This document shows, one piece after another, positions 53,255-63,026 of a stretch of 64,000 nt of DNA. Numbering within the stretch: position 1 is the stretch's first letter; every line of letters begins with the position of its first letter. The notes below the pieces were generated by a model, which did not search any database, was not told the DNA's origin, and worked only from the letters and a program-made list of their open reading frames with translations. The position numbers and the translations under genes are program-made. This stretch comes from Devosia sp. RR2S18 (GTDB taxonomy: Bacteria > Pseudomonadota > Alphaproteobacteria > Rhizobiales > Devosiaceae), in the NCBI RefSeq assembly GCF_030177755.1, contig NZ_CP126539.1, positions 706,001 through 770,000 of the forward strand, given 5' to 3'.

Positions 53255-53920
53255 CTATGCAGACGCATCGACTACGAGTGTGATGTCACCTTCGGCTGAC
53301 GTGGTGACAGCAACAACCTGGTCGACGGTGTACCCGGCCTCGTCGAGTTCTGCGGCAAGAGTTGAATTGGCTTCGATAGCGGCCTGGATCTCTGTAGTCG
53401 TGGTGGCCTGTACGCTCACGGCCTGATCGAGTGCACTGGCGTTCTCAGCCGCATTTCCGCGAAGTTCCGACAAGGTTACGATGGTGACCTCGGCATCAGC
53501 CTCGATGGACTCAATGTCTGCAGCGGTGACCGAAGAGGTGCGCAGCTCGGAGATGATCTGACCGTAATTGATCATGTCCGACGATGCCTCGGCCGCGGCA
53601 TTTCCACCCGCATTGCTGTTCGTCGCCGCGTTCAGGGCGCCATTGCCGTTGCCGCCTGCGTTGCTGCTGGCGCTAGCATTTGACGAGCCACCGGCGTTCC
53701 CGCCTGCATTGCTGTTGGCGTCGCTATTGCCACCCGAATTGCTGTTTGCACTCGCGTTTGCGCTGCCTCCAACTCCTGCATCGACGCTGGTGCTCCCGGC
53801 GTCAACGGAGACGCTGCCTGCGGCATCCAGTGCAGCACCAGAGTTGCCTTGCGCCAGAGTTGCGGTAGAGGCAGAAGCCAGAAGTGCCGTTGCGGCGAAA
53901 AGCTTGGTGAAGGTCTTCAT
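53255..53920 (-). CDS. Secreted Asn/Gly/Ala/Ser-rich low-complexity protein
   Basis: 221 residues from MKTFTKLFAATALLASASTA, a signal peptide ending near TLAQG. Residues 28-112 are low-complexity repeats of NSNAGGN/NASAS type with a regular Asn-Ala/Gly-Gly spacing; residues 112-221 form a more ordinary alpha/beta domain (DMINYGQIISELRTSSVTAA, TIVTLSELRGNAAEN, GYTVDQVVAVTTSAEGDI). No Cys. Function not recognised; the layout suits an exported structural or surface protein. Strong terminator after it. Confidence 0.7.
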   Translation of the reverse strand: MKTFTKLFAATALLASASTATLAQGNSGAALDAAGSVSVDAGSTSVDAGVGGSANASANSNSGGNSDANSNAGGNAGGSSNASASSNAGGNGNGALNAATNSNAGGNAAAEASSDMINYGQIISELRTSSVTAADIESIEADAEVTIVTLSELRGNAAENASALDQAVSVQATTTTEIQAAIEANSTLAAELDEAGYTVDQVVAVTTSAEGDITLVVDASA

Positions 53921-54384
53921 AGTGGTCTCCTCGGAGAGATGATCTGCCCCCCGGCAGAGCCACATAACGGCGCCTCTACAAGCTGGTTGCTGCCCCAGTT
54001 GGGGTGTTTTCATGGCAGAATCTGGCGTCCCTGCCGACCCCACCGGCAACGGGGAGACGGAGCAGTCTGGCTGATCACAAACTGCTCGGAAGGAGCTTGC
54101 CCCGCTATGTCTCTCGGGACCGAGACCCACTTAAATACTGTTCCTGTTGCCGAGTTCTGCAGCGCCACCTGTTCCCAAAGACGCACCGCGTTTTACCGTT
54201 TGCGGCGTTACTGCGAACGCTCTGAATAGGACCGTTAATCAAGAAAGACGGCATTGTCCCTGTGCCTAGTTGGTTAGCCCAGTGCAAAGCGCATCAGATC
54301 GCATGATCGTTGGAAACGCTATAATAACAACCACCGTGGCATTAACTGCCTCGGCAATCAGGAGAAGCTGCTGGGGAGGGTGAA
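53921..54384. other. Divergent intergenic region
   Basis: About 460 bases between the secreted-protein start (minus) and the EAL-like gene (plus). Must hold both promoters. No clear promoter pair or coding frame was identified. Confidence 0.45.
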
Positions 54385-55653
54385 CTGGCACTACCGAACA
54401 TACTCGGACTGCTGAGGCGGGAAGAGACCGCGCTCCAGCCAGCGCCGCGCGTTGCAGGAGCCAGTCGGACCGGTGGCCAGATCCACGAAGCCGCCCCGCT
54501 GATCGATCGATTCACTGCGGCTCTGGAGATCCGACCAAAAGGACGCGCCGGCAGTTTCGTACTTGTACCTCGCGAAACCGAGTTCGAAGAGTGGCGCCAG
54601 ATTGTTCCGATCCTCTCGATTACACTTGAGCACGAGATATCCAGGAAGCTACGCCCTGGCGACGTCATGGAGAAGGCGGCAGAAGGACAGTACGTCGTTC
54701 TATTCAGCAGCAGCGAACCCTCCACAACACAAACCCAGTCAGATCAGATCTTCAGGGCCTTCAAGGCCGCGGCGACAAGGCACCATTCCGACACTCCGGT
54801 AGGGTTGACGGGTTTTGTTGCGGACTACGATGTGGAAGAACTCAAGGAGCAGGATGCTCCAGCTGAAGCCCTCATTGGCCATCTCGTTCGCGTGGAGCAA
54901 GAGGTCCAGCGCGCTGCTGAGGAGGAGAGAACAGCCAAGCTGAACGCTAGAAGGGTGCTTTATTCGCCTGTCGTACACAGTCGAAAGAACATCGTGGTAT
55001 TCAGTCGTTGCACTCTGGACGGTGATGCACCTCAGGAACAATTCGCCGGCCTTGGCGGCATGCAGAACCAAGGGACTTGCGCGGTATCCCGATCCGAATT
55101 CGATGCTTTGCTGCTAAAAAAGGCGATCGCTTGTTCAGGGGGGCAGCTCCGAACCGGAGGCGCACCTCTTGCACTCGTCCCCGTCAACCTCTCGACGCTA
55201 CTAAGCGGTGCCTCAGGCGATCACTATCTTTCCCTGCTGTCGGCTATGCCAGAACAGTACCGGAAGCTGTTGATGATCGAGATATCCGGTCTACCGATAG
55301 GGTGGACAGCACCGGAGCTATCGAGAGCGGTTGTTCTAATCTCTCGGTATACTAAGAGAGTTGTGGTGCAGCTCCCCTTAGACACTCGACATCTAGCTGC
55401 TGTGGGGGAGATTGGCTCCTGGGCGATCTCCGTCGATCTATCAGGGTGCCGAAGCACCGATGCCCGTCTCCCTAGCCTGCTCGGCCAGTTTACAAGCGCC
55501 GCCTTCTCCTGCGCCATGAACTCGATAGCCTATGGCGTCGATTCCACGGGACTGGCGGCACTGGCGAGAAGCACCGGGTTCTTGTTTATCAGCGGTTCTG
55601 CTGCTCCCACTGCCGACGCCGCCCAGAGCGCGATCGGCAGAAAAGGACGATAG
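54385..55653 (+). CDS. Degenerate GGDEF/EAL-like signalling protein with unusual start
   Basis: Coding composition begins at about 54361 and is open from a TAA at 54343: LPNILGLLRREETALQPAPR, GSFVLVPRETEFEEWRQIVP, then PGDVMEKAAEGQYVVLF (a GGDEF-like degenerate core). The first ATG is at 54667. The only early start is CTG at 54385 with GGGGAGGG before it. The C-terminal half (about 255-415: LALVPVNLSTLLSG, KLLMIEISGLPI, RVVVQLPLDTRHL, WAISVDLSG) has the alpha/beta rhythm of an EAL domain but no EAL metal motif. Likely a non-catalytic c-di-GMP or protein-interaction module. Confidence 0.6.
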   Translation: MALPNILGLLRREETALQPAPRVAGASRTGGQIHEAAPLIDRFTAALEIRPKGRAGSFVLVPRETEFEEWRQIVPILSITLEHEISRKLRPGDVMEKAAEGQYVVLFSSSEPSTTQTQSDQIFRAFKAAATRHHSDTPVGLTGFVADYDVEELKEQDAPAEALIGHLVRVEQEVQRAAEEERTAKLNARRVLYSPVVHSRKNIVVFSRCTLDGDAPQEQFAGLGGMQNQGTCAVSRSEFDALLLKKAIACSGGQLRTGGAPLALVPVNLSTLLSGASGDHYLSLLSAMPEQYRKLLMIEISGLPIGWTAPELSRAVVLISRYTKRVVVQLPLDTRHLAAVGEIGSWAISVDLSGCRSTDARLPSLLGQFTSAAFSCAMNSIAYGVDSTGLAALARSTGFLFISGSAAPTADAAQSAIGRKGR

Positions 55654-55933
55654 GGGTACTTGCAGGGACCATGAGCTGTTTCGCACCGTCAGTCCGCCAT
55701 CGGTTTCTGGGGCAGCCACGTACAGACATTCGCATCGAGGGGTAGTTTTGCCTATGGCAAACCAAACCGGCAAGGACGGCAACAAGGCATTCGCCGTTGC
55801 GGCCGGTGCCGTCTAGGTAAAGTGCAAGCGCGGATTGAAGGGACGGCTCACCACGTTTGCCCACGCTAGCCTTATAAGCTGCACGCTCGTTGCCCGTATT
55901 AGCGATCATAAGTGAGGCTCCGGCGATCAAGCC

Positions 55934-56167
55934 CTACTCAGCGAGACCGGGTGGTAATGTCCCTGATCTGAACAGCAGCTTTGGCTCATCATAGGTGTCA
56001 GCTTCGACGTCGATGTCTGCTGAGTAAGCCCAAACGCCCAAACGTGAGGGGGCGATGCGCTCGGCTGCTGCAATTGCCTTTTCTGCGGTCTTATGCTGTT
56101 GCGGCTGATCGGGCTCTAGTTTCCTGCCCTTTTGTCGGAAGCCCTGCACGAAATAGAAAGTTGCCAC
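55934..56167 (-). CDS. Small hypothetical protein, 77 aa
   Basis: From a GTG with AGGAG 8 bases upstream. VATFYFVQGFRQKGRKLEPD, TAEKAIAAAERIAPSRLGVW, AYSADIDVEADTYDEPKLLF: a compact alpha/beta pattern with conserved-looking aromatic positions. Family not recognised. Confidence 0.5.
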   Translation of the reverse strand: MATFYFVQGFRQKGRKLEPDQPQQHKTAEKAIAAAERIAPSRLGVWAYSADIDVEADTYDEPKLLFRSGTLPPGLAE

Positions 56168-56430
56168 GGCGGGTCTCCTGTCTCGCCCGCGCATAACACG
56201 CACCCTGGCTCAATCCAACCATCGGAGCAACCAACATGACCATACCAACCCGCGTGGCGCTTCCTGCAGTCGGTTCATGGAGCCTCGTATGAAAAGAAAA
56301 AGGCGCCCAAGAGACCGATGAGGAAAGCGCGGCCCGTACTCGACTGGACGATGGTGCAAGGCCCGCACCGCAGCGGCGATCTCCGTGGGGCCGTAGGGGT
56401 TCGCGGGCTACAAGGCTCGCGTGCCAAATG

Positions 56431-57654
56431 CTAGGCCACGTTATTTAGATCACTACCGAAGCTCGAATGGGCCTCGGCAACCCTGTTACGCCCACTTTTC
56501 TTGGCGGCATACAGTGCCAGATCAGCGGCACGCATTAGCCCTTCTGGCGATTGCGCCGCGGTCACTCCTGAGACTGCCACACCAATGCTCAGGGTGACCC
56601 ATGGACCAACAGAAGACCTTGGGTTTTGCAAGCGCTCCGCCTCAACTTTGGACCTGATTGCCTCCGACAGCTCCAGTGCCTTTCTGGAATTGTCTCCGGT
56701 CAGGATCACGAGGAACTCTTCGCCACCATAGCGGGCCACGTAATGTGAGTTTGCTGGCATTGACTCTCGTATGATCCGCGCAACCTCCGCCAGACACCTA
56801 TCGCCGACTGCGTGCCCGCGTTCGTCATTCAGCGCTTTAAAGCAGTCGATGTCACACATCAGCATGGCAATGCCGCCACTCAGTGCATCTGGGAATCGTA
56901 GCGTGTCCAACATTCTCTCAAGATCGCGTCTATTGGGCAGTTTGGTAAGCGCGTCGGTCCTCGAGAGAATGTCCAGCCGCTCGTTGGCGCGAGCAAGTTC
57001 GTCAACACGATGGGCATCTCGCAACTCCAGAAGAAAGGTACGATGTGCCAGGATGGTCATCGTCCGCCGGGCGACGACGGTCGCGGCTACCCCGCTTGCG
57101 AAGAACAAGAAGGCTGACACAGCGCTGGACGTGCTCACTTCCGGATTGCCCAGCTGAAACGCCAGGTAAAGTCCGAGAGCGACGGCGGCAATCGCCTGGG
57201 TGGTAATGGCAGGGACATTGAAAATGATGATGCCGGCCACGGACACGAACAGCATGATGCTAAGGTAGCGCTCGTAGAATTCTGCTCCCGCTGCCGCCCC
57301 CATCAGGCAAACTGACAGCAATATGGCTGTCATCCCCAACACTAAGCTGCCATTTAAGAACAGGTCTGAGCGCTGGCGGCGCCAGACCCAATAGACGAAT
57401 AAGGCTGCAGGAGGGATAATGAGCGAGGGGAAAAGCATGGGGTATGCTGCCCCAGCAGGGAGCAGCAAGATGTTCGTTCCCATGGCCAGCGCGTCGAGCA
57501 GGATGACCCACAACATCCAGGATCGAATAATTTTGGCAGTCTGCTTGAAGGAGCGGTCCCGAAAGCGTTTGGCCAGCGGACCGGCAAGCCGAATATCTCG
57601 GGTTCTTCCCGAAAGTAGCCGCTCAACCTCGTCGTTCGATGTTTCTTCAGCCAT
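56431..57654 (-). CDS. Membrane diguanylate cyclase (GGDEF)
   Basis: 407 residues from MAEETSND. Six or so membrane helices (about 45-205) then a coiled linker and the GGDEF domain: LTKLPNRRDLERMLDTL, CDIDCFKALNDERGHAVGD, active site YVARYGGEEFLVIL (about 330). The I-site RxxD four residues upstream is replaced (ANSH), so product inhibition at that site is absent. Makes c-di-GMP in response to a membrane-sensed signal of unknown kind. Confidence 0.9.
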   Translation of the reverse strand: MAEETSNDEVERLLSGRTRDIRLAGPLAKRFRDRSFKQTAKIIRSWMLWVILLDALAMGTNILLLPAGAAYPMLFPSLIIPPAALFVYWVWRRQRSDLFLNGSLVLGMTAILLSVCLMGAAAGAEFYERYLSIMLFVSVAGIIIFNVPAITTQAIAAVALGLYLAFQLGNPEVSTSSAVSAFLFFASGVAATVVARRTMTILAHRTFLLELRDAHRVDELARANERLDILSRTDALTKLPNRRDLERMLDTLRFPDALSGGIAMLMCDIDCFKALNDERGHAVGDRCLAEVARIIRESMPANSHYVARYGGEEFLVILTGDNSRKALELSEAIRSKVEAERLQNPRSSVGPWVTLSIGVAVSGVTAAQSPEGLMRAADLALYAAKKSGRNRVAEAHSSFGSDLNNVA

Positions 57655-57789
57655 GTTCACGCCTGTCGTGTGGCCTGGCATCAGAGAACTCAGGCTCAAC
57701 TATTTTGTGGCGCGGCGGAATTAATCCTGCGTGAATTGCAGAGGGACAATCCCCCGGTTCTCGCAAGTGGCTGAAGCCGACCAGAGCCA

Positions 57790-60240
57790 TCAATCGATGC
57801 GGAACTGGTCGTGTGGGACTGGTCTGCCAAACAGATAGCCTTGCCCCTGCCGGCAGCCTTCTTCTTTCAGCCAATCGGCTTGGCTCTGCAGCTCAATTCC
57901 TTCGGCAGTGACAGCGAGTCCGAGGCTGCTGGCCAGTCCTAGGACAGCTCTTATGATTGCCTCTGAGTGTCCACCGCGTCCAATCTCAGCCACGAAGGAG
58001 CGGTCGATCTTTATCTTGTCGAAGTGAAAGTCGCGAAGATAGCTCAGCGAGGAATAACCCGTGCCGAAATCGTCGAGGGCGATGCCCACGCCCAGCCCCT
58101 TGAGCCTGGTAAGCAGGTCAAGATTGTGGTCGGTATTCTGCAGTAACACGGACTCCGTGATCTCGAGTTGTAGTCGGCGGGGGGGCAGGCGGGCAGCCGC
58201 TATTGCATCCGAGACATCATCGCACAGGCCTTCCGCCCGGAACTGAACAGGCGAGAGGTTCACGGCCACAAAAGTGTTTTCTGGCCATGCCAAGGCATCC
58301 CGGCAGGCTTGATGGAGAACCCACCGCCCAATTGGTACAATCTGTCCGGTCTCTTCGGCCAGGGGGATGAAGTCGGCGGGGGAGATCATCCCTCGCGTGG
58401 GGTGCATCCAGCGAAGGAGCGCCTCACATCCTGCGAAGTGTCCGGATGCTAGGTCTACCAGGGGCTGATAGTGTAGCTGAAGTTGGTTGTTCTCCAGTGC
58501 CTTCGACAGGTCTTCCTTCAAGGACTGACGATGTTGAAGGTGTTCAAGCATGGCTTGCTCGAAGAACCGCCAGACGCCTCGCCCGTCCGCCTTGCCTCGG
58601 TAAAGGGCAATGTCAGCTCTCTTCATGAGCTCCGTGGGATCAAGATCCCTGTCGCTCAAAGCGATGCCGATGCTGGCCCCGATCTCAACTTGGCTTCCCT
58701 CGACGCTGATGGGCGATTTTATCGTTGAGAGGATCGTGTCCGCCAGAGCGGTCGCCGTCTCGAAACTGCTCGATCTCTGGAGAAATGCGAATTCGTCGCC
58801 TCCAATCCGAGCCAGGTGGCATTCCGCTGAACACAGAGGCGAGAGTCGACCCGCGACTTGGCGGAGCACTTCATCCCCAACAGCATGCCCTCGGGTGTCG
58901 TTGATCTCCTTGAAGCCATCGAGATCCAGAAGCAGGATGGAGACACCTTGTTCGTTCGTCTCTGCGACAGCTGAGGCTAGCTCGAGCCAAAGTTTTTCCC
59001 GATTGGGTAAGCCGGTAAGTGTGTCGTGATGTGCTAGATGGGTCAGCGCGTCGTGGGCCCGCTTCTCCTCGGTGATATCTCTAAAGAAGATTGAGAGACC
59101 ATCGAGGGTAGGGTAGGCCTGCGACCTAATCCACCTCGACAGCACGGGGATATATCCTTCGGCGTTGCGCGGCTGCCGTTCCGCCATTGCTTGTTGATAG
59201 GCCGTGTGAAACTCACTACCCACTTGTTCCGGGTAGAGGCGCCAAAGATCGGCGCCAGGCTTGAGTTCATCCTTGTTGCCGGTCAGCTCCCATGCGTGCT
59301 TGTTGACGTATTCGACGCGCCAGTTTTGATCGACCACGATGACACCATCGGTCGTGCTTTCAAGTACTGCGTTCACCAGGGAATTGGCCGATCTCTGAGC
59401 CATCTCGGCCGCGCGGAGGGAAGTGATATCCAAGGCCGATCCGATATAGCCCTCGAAATCACCACCAACGGAATATACCGGTTGAGCGACATCCAACATC
59501 GACTTCCAACAGCCGCTCTTGGTCAAAAGCCGGTATTCGGCTGAGAATGCTTCTCTGTTTCGGAAAGCCTTGCTGAAGACATCATGCAGTCTTTGCCGAT
59601 CCTCTTCATGGATGGGCTGCAGCCAGCCTAGCCCTAAGGCTTCAGCATTCGGCTGACCTGTCAGGTCGGTCCATAGCCTGTTGATGAAGGTGGTCTGTCC
59701 TTGAGTATCACTCACCCAAATCACAGCGGGCGAGGATTCCGCCAGATTTCTAAGTCGCTGTTCACTCTTGCGGAGTGCATCCTCGGCGAGCTTGCGGTCG
59801 TGAATGTCCTCGGTGGAGCCATACCACCCGATTACACTGCCATCTTGTGCCTTCCTTGCTGTCGCACGACCTCGAAACCATCGATAAGTGCCGTCCACCA
59901 ACCGGACACGTTTCTCGTGATCAACACGAACCCCGTACTTGAGCGCATCTGACCAATTCTTCCTGACCGCCTCCAGGTCGTCCGGGTGTAGGACGCGCAT
60001 CCATCCTGAGCCAAGGCATTCTTGTAGCGTCAGCCCCACCAGCTGACGCCACCGTGAGGAAATCTCAAGGAGTGATCCGTTCCCGTCCGCAATGAAGGGG
60101 AACTGTGGGTTGAGTTCGAACGAATAGCGATAATGCTCCTCGGCCACTTCGCCGGAAGACTCCTGGGCAGCTGCCTGTGCTCGTCTTCCGAACCCATTCT
60201 GGCGCCTTGACGAAGTACCGTTCGAGTCCATTGATGACAT
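57790..60240 (-). CDS. PAS-GGDEF-EAL bifunctional c-di-GMP enzyme
   Basis: 816 residues, cytosolic. Three PAS/PAC modules (about 30-150, 155-275, 290-400), then GGDEF (TGLPNREKLWLELASAV; HLARIGGDEFAFL near 490) and EAL (FAGCEALLRWMHPTRGMISP near 600; ALDDFGTGYSSLSYLRDF; ITAEGIE-like VTAEGIELQSQADWL). Both signature motifs look intact, so it may make and degrade c-di-GMP, switched by the PAS sensors. Ends PHDQFRID. Confidence 0.92.
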   Translation of the reverse strand: MSSMDSNGTSSRRQNGFGRRAQAAAQESSGEVAEEHYRYSFELNPQFPFIADGNGSLLEISSRWRQLVGLTLQECLGSGWMRVLHPDDLEAVRKNWSDALKYGVRVDHEKRVRLVDGTYRWFRGRATARKAQDGSVIGWYGSTEDIHDRKLAEDALRKSEQRLRNLAESSPAVIWVSDTQGQTTFINRLWTDLTGQPNAEALGLGWLQPIHEEDRQRLHDVFSKAFRNREAFSAEYRLLTKSGCWKSMLDVAQPVYSVGGDFEGYIGSALDITSLRAAEMAQRSANSLVNAVLESTTDGVIVVDQNWRVEYVNKHAWELTGNKDELKPGADLWRLYPEQVGSEFHTAYQQAMAERQPRNAEGYIPVLSRWIRSQAYPTLDGLSIFFRDITEEKRAHDALTHLAHHDTLTGLPNREKLWLELASAVAETNEQGVSILLLDLDGFKEINDTRGHAVGDEVLRQVAGRLSPLCSAECHLARIGGDEFAFLQRSSSFETATALADTILSTIKSPISVEGSQVEIGASIGIALSDRDLDPTELMKRADIALYRGKADGRGVWRFFEQAMLEHLQHRQSLKEDLSKALENNQLQLHYQPLVDLASGHFAGCEALLRWMHPTRGMISPADFIPLAEETGQIVPIGRWVLHQACRDALAWPENTFVAVNLSPVQFRAEGLCDDVSDAIAAARLPPRRLQLEITESVLLQNTDHNLDLLTRLKGLGVGIALDDFGTGYSSLSYLRDFHFDKIKIDRSFVAEIGRGGHSEAIIRAVLGLASSLGLAVTAEGIELQSQADWLKEEGCRQGQGYLFGRPVPHDQFRID

Positions 60241-60425
60241 TCCGTTGACTCAAGAAACCCGTAATTGAACGGACCCGAGCACTAAAGGATTGTAAGAGAC
60301 CGTTAGGCCCTGACGCACGCCGTACTCGCCCCGGCGGGGGTTTTGACGCCCTGCGTTTCGGAGCAGACTAGGGAAGCAGACGTTACCCATTGGCGCGTGG
60401 AGGCCGCAACCGGCGGTCTCCGGTT

Positions 60426-62441
60426 TTAGAACTCGCTCCAGTCATCCTGTTTCAGCGCGGCGTTGCCACGGGCCAGATAGGCCCTTGCAGCACCTTTGAC
60501 TTTCTCCTGCAGCGCTTTGATGCCGGTGGGTGCAGAGGCGCGGACGCTCGGCGCTGGGGCTGTGGCTGGCGCGGCTGCTTCATGCACGCGGAACACCGCA
60601 ACTGCCGCATCCAGTTCACCCGCCTGTGCTTCGGTCTGTTCAATGGCAGCATTGGTCTGTTCCACCAGCGCGGCGTTGTGCTGGGTCATTTCATCCATCT
60701 GCCGCACGGCCGTCGTGACTTCGGCAATCGCCGAGGTCTGTTCCGAGCTCGCACTGGCGACGGCCATCATCAGCTCATTGTTTTCCTGGACGGCCGTGAG
60801 AATGGCGCCGAGCTTGTCGGCGGCCAGAGCCACCAGCTTGGAGCCGCCCGTTACCTCATGGGCGCTTTCCTCGATCAGCTTCTTGACGTCTGCCGACGCC
60901 TGGGCCGCCGACTGCGCCAGGCGGCGGACCTCGATCGCAACGACAGCGAAGCCCTTGCCAGCTTCGCCGGCGCGTGCTGCCTCGACCGAGGCGTTGAGGG
61001 CCAGCAGATTGGTCTGGAAGGCGATATCGTCGATCAGCCCAATAATGTTAGAGATCTTGGCCGAGGAGGTGGTGATCCGCTCCATGGCCTGGTTGGCCTC
61101 GCCCATGACCTTGCCACCCTCATCGGCGAGCTTGGCGGCTGCCCGGGTGCGGCCCGCCGCCTGGTCGATCCGCTGGCCGTTCTCGGTGACGGTACCGGCA
61201 AGCTGCTCCATGGCGGCCGAGGTTTCTTCGATGGCCGCCGCCTGCCTGGTTGTGCGCTCCGCCAGATCATTGGCACCTGAAAGGATTTCGCCGGTGGCGA
61301 CCTTGAGCGAGCGCGAGGTGCCGCGCAGCTTCAGCACCAGCTCGGTGAGTTTGTCGCTGACGGCATTGGTGTCGTCCCTGAGGCTGGCAAAGGCGCCCTG
61401 GTACTGCCCTTCCATCTTCTGGGTGAGGTCGGTACGCGCCAGGGCGGAAAGGACCTGCCCGGCTTCGGCCAGAGCCGCATTGGTGGTCTCCAGCATGGTG
61501 TTGAGGTTGCCGGCGACCCGGTCGAGATCGTCGTCGTTGAAGCGCTCATTGATCCGGCTGCCGAAATCACCCTGCACGGCCGCATCGATGACGCCGTCAA
61601 AGGCTGCCTGGAAGCGCTGCATGGTCTCGGCACGCTCGGCTGCGGCGGCGTCTCGCTGCGCCTTCTCGGCATCCGAGAGCTGCATGGCCCGGCCATTTTC
61701 CTGGAAGACTTCAAGCGCCTGGGCCATGCGGCCCAGCTCGTGCTGCTTGTCAGCCCCGGTGATCCCGACCTCGTAGTTGCCCTGCGCGAGTTCACCCATG
61801 AGCTCCGTCATGCCGCTGATGGAGCGGGAGAGCCAGCGACCGGTGGCGATGGCTAGCCCGATACCGACCAGGGCGCCCAGCACTGCGATGACGGTGACCA
61901 GGAGCTCAGTGGCGTGGACCTGTGAGACCGCCTGTGGGCCCAGTGTATTCTGCATCTCCTTTGCATGGTTGAACATGGTCTGCAGGTTCTGCGCCATACT
62001 GGCGGCCTGCTGACGGAGCTGTTCGAAGGCGGGAGTGTCCGTCCCGACACCGCTCTGGACCATGCCTTCAAAGGTCTGCCGGTAAGCTGTCGCCGTCTCG
62101 ACAAGCTTGGCGAGCTCATCAAGGGCTAGCTCATCGCCCTCGAACATGGCGTAGCCATCCGCATCGATGGTGCCGACGTCCTCGATCTTGGCGACGATCT
62201 CCTCGGGCGTGAATGAACCTGGCGCTCTGAAATATTCGTCCACCGCAAGGCGCATATCGATCAGGTCATTGGTGTAGTCGCTGAGCTCCAGCGTCTCGCG
62301 CGCCGCCTGCCGGTAGTCGCTGAAAATTCCGGCGAGGCTGGACACTCCATAGAAACCCATAACGCCAATGCCGGCGAGAATGACGATGAGAGCACCAAAC
62401 GCAGCGAAAATGCGGGCGGCGATGGAGAGGCGGGAGAACAT
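60426..62441 (-). CDS. Methyl-accepting chemotaxis protein with four-helix-bundle sensor
   Basis: 671 residues from MFSRLSIAAR (six more from 62459). TM1 about 10-32, periplasmic helical (4HB-type) domain about 35-180, TM2 about 182-203, HAMP about 205-260, signalling hairpin with tip [20 protein letters not shown] (about 470), and C-terminal KQDDWSEF, identical to the end of the MCP at 47301-49346. The two share most of the C-terminal half ([15 protein letters not shown]) and probably arose by domain shuffling over a common signalling module. Confidence 0.93.
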   Translation of the reverse strand: MFSRLSIAARIFAAFGALIVILAGIGVMGFYGVSSLAGIFSDYRQAARETLELSDYTNDLIDMRLAVDEYFRAPGSFTPEEIVAKIEDVGTIDADGYAMFEGDELALDELAKLVETATAYRQTFEGMVQSGVGTDTPAFEQLRQQAASMAQNLQTMFNHAKEMQNTLGPQAVSQVHATELLVTVIAVLGALVGIGLAIATGRWLSRSISGMTELMGELAQGNYEVGITGADKQHELGRMAQALEVFQENGRAMQLSDAEKAQRDAAAAERAETMQRFQAAFDGVIDAAVQGDFGSRINERFNDDDLDRVAGNLNTMLETTNAALAEAGQVLSALARTDLTQKMEGQYQGAFASLRDDTNAVSDKLTELVLKLRGTSRSLKVATGEILSGANDLAERTTRQAAAIEETSAAMEQLAGTVTENGQRIDQAAGRTRAAAKLADEGGKVMGEANQAMERITTSSAKISNIIGLIDDIAFQTNLLALNASVEAARAGEAGKGFAVVAIEVRRLAQSAAQASADVKKLIEESAHEVTGGSKLVALAADKLGAILTAVQENNELMMAVASASSEQTSAIAEVTTAVRQMDEMTQHNAALVEQTNAAIEQTEAQAGELDAAVAVFRVHEAAAPATAPAPSVRASAPTGIKALQEKVKGAARAYLARGNAALKQDDWSEF

Positions 62442-62739
62442 GGCAAACCTTCTGGTCACGTAGCGTCACTGCCGCGGAGCGGGTGCGACAGTTTCGTGAC
62501 AAGGATAAATTCCGCGTGTTAATTTAACGTGCTGACAGCCAGCTTACAGGGGGTGGCTTGGACGCCGCCTTAACCGAGCGTTCAGCAAAGTACTGCAACA
62601 TGTATTGGCACGATTGGTATTGCGTACGTGCTGCTTGAGAGCACCGAACGCCTGCCCTCCTGATTTCGGGGGGCGGGCGTTTCGCTTTAGTTCACGTTTG
62701 CTAGTTTGTGCGACGTCTCTGCTGCCTTGTAAGAGCCCG

Positions 62740-62955
62740 TCACTTGCCCGGAAACTGCAGAACCTTGGCGCTCGGCCGAATTTTGAAGGCGACCTCGTAT
62801 CCGGTCTCGATCGCCTCTTCGATGCGCACCTGGATATCTGAAAGGTTGCTGCCGCGCTGCAATCCCAGGACCAGATGCTGGAGTTCATCGCAGACGGAGA
62901 GAATATCCTTCTGCTCCGAGCTCTCAACTAATCTGATTGGGCTCGCTTGCATCAC
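62740..62955 (-). CDS. Small hypothetical protein, 71 aa
   Basis: MMQASPIRLVESSEQKDILS, then a long amphipathic helix (VCDELQHLVLGLQRGSNLSD, IQVRIEEAIETGYEVAFKI) and a hydrophobic C-terminus ending VLQFPGK. No family recognised. It lies 71 bases downstream of another small minus-strand gene with a similar helical layout. Confidence 0.45.
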   Translation of the reverse strand: MMQASPIRLVESSEQKDILSVCDELQHLVLGLQRGSNLSDIQVRIEEAIETGYEVAFKIRPSAKVLQFPGK

Positions 62956-63026
62956 GCACTCCTAAAGGCACCGGCAACGCTATGCCGTGCTGCGGTCGAT
63001 CTTGCAGCAGCTGTCCCACTCTAGGG

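Noticed and set aside
60329..60344. CCCC-GGC-GGGG followed by TTTT as a terminator
   Set aside because: The T-run is on the plus strand, but both neighbouring genes are on the minus strand; probably chance.
60390..61776. Long plus-strand frames (296 and 426 residues) opposite the MCP at 60426-62441
   Set aside because: Antisense shadows of the MCP coiled coil; Ser/Ala/Arg-rich with no domain.
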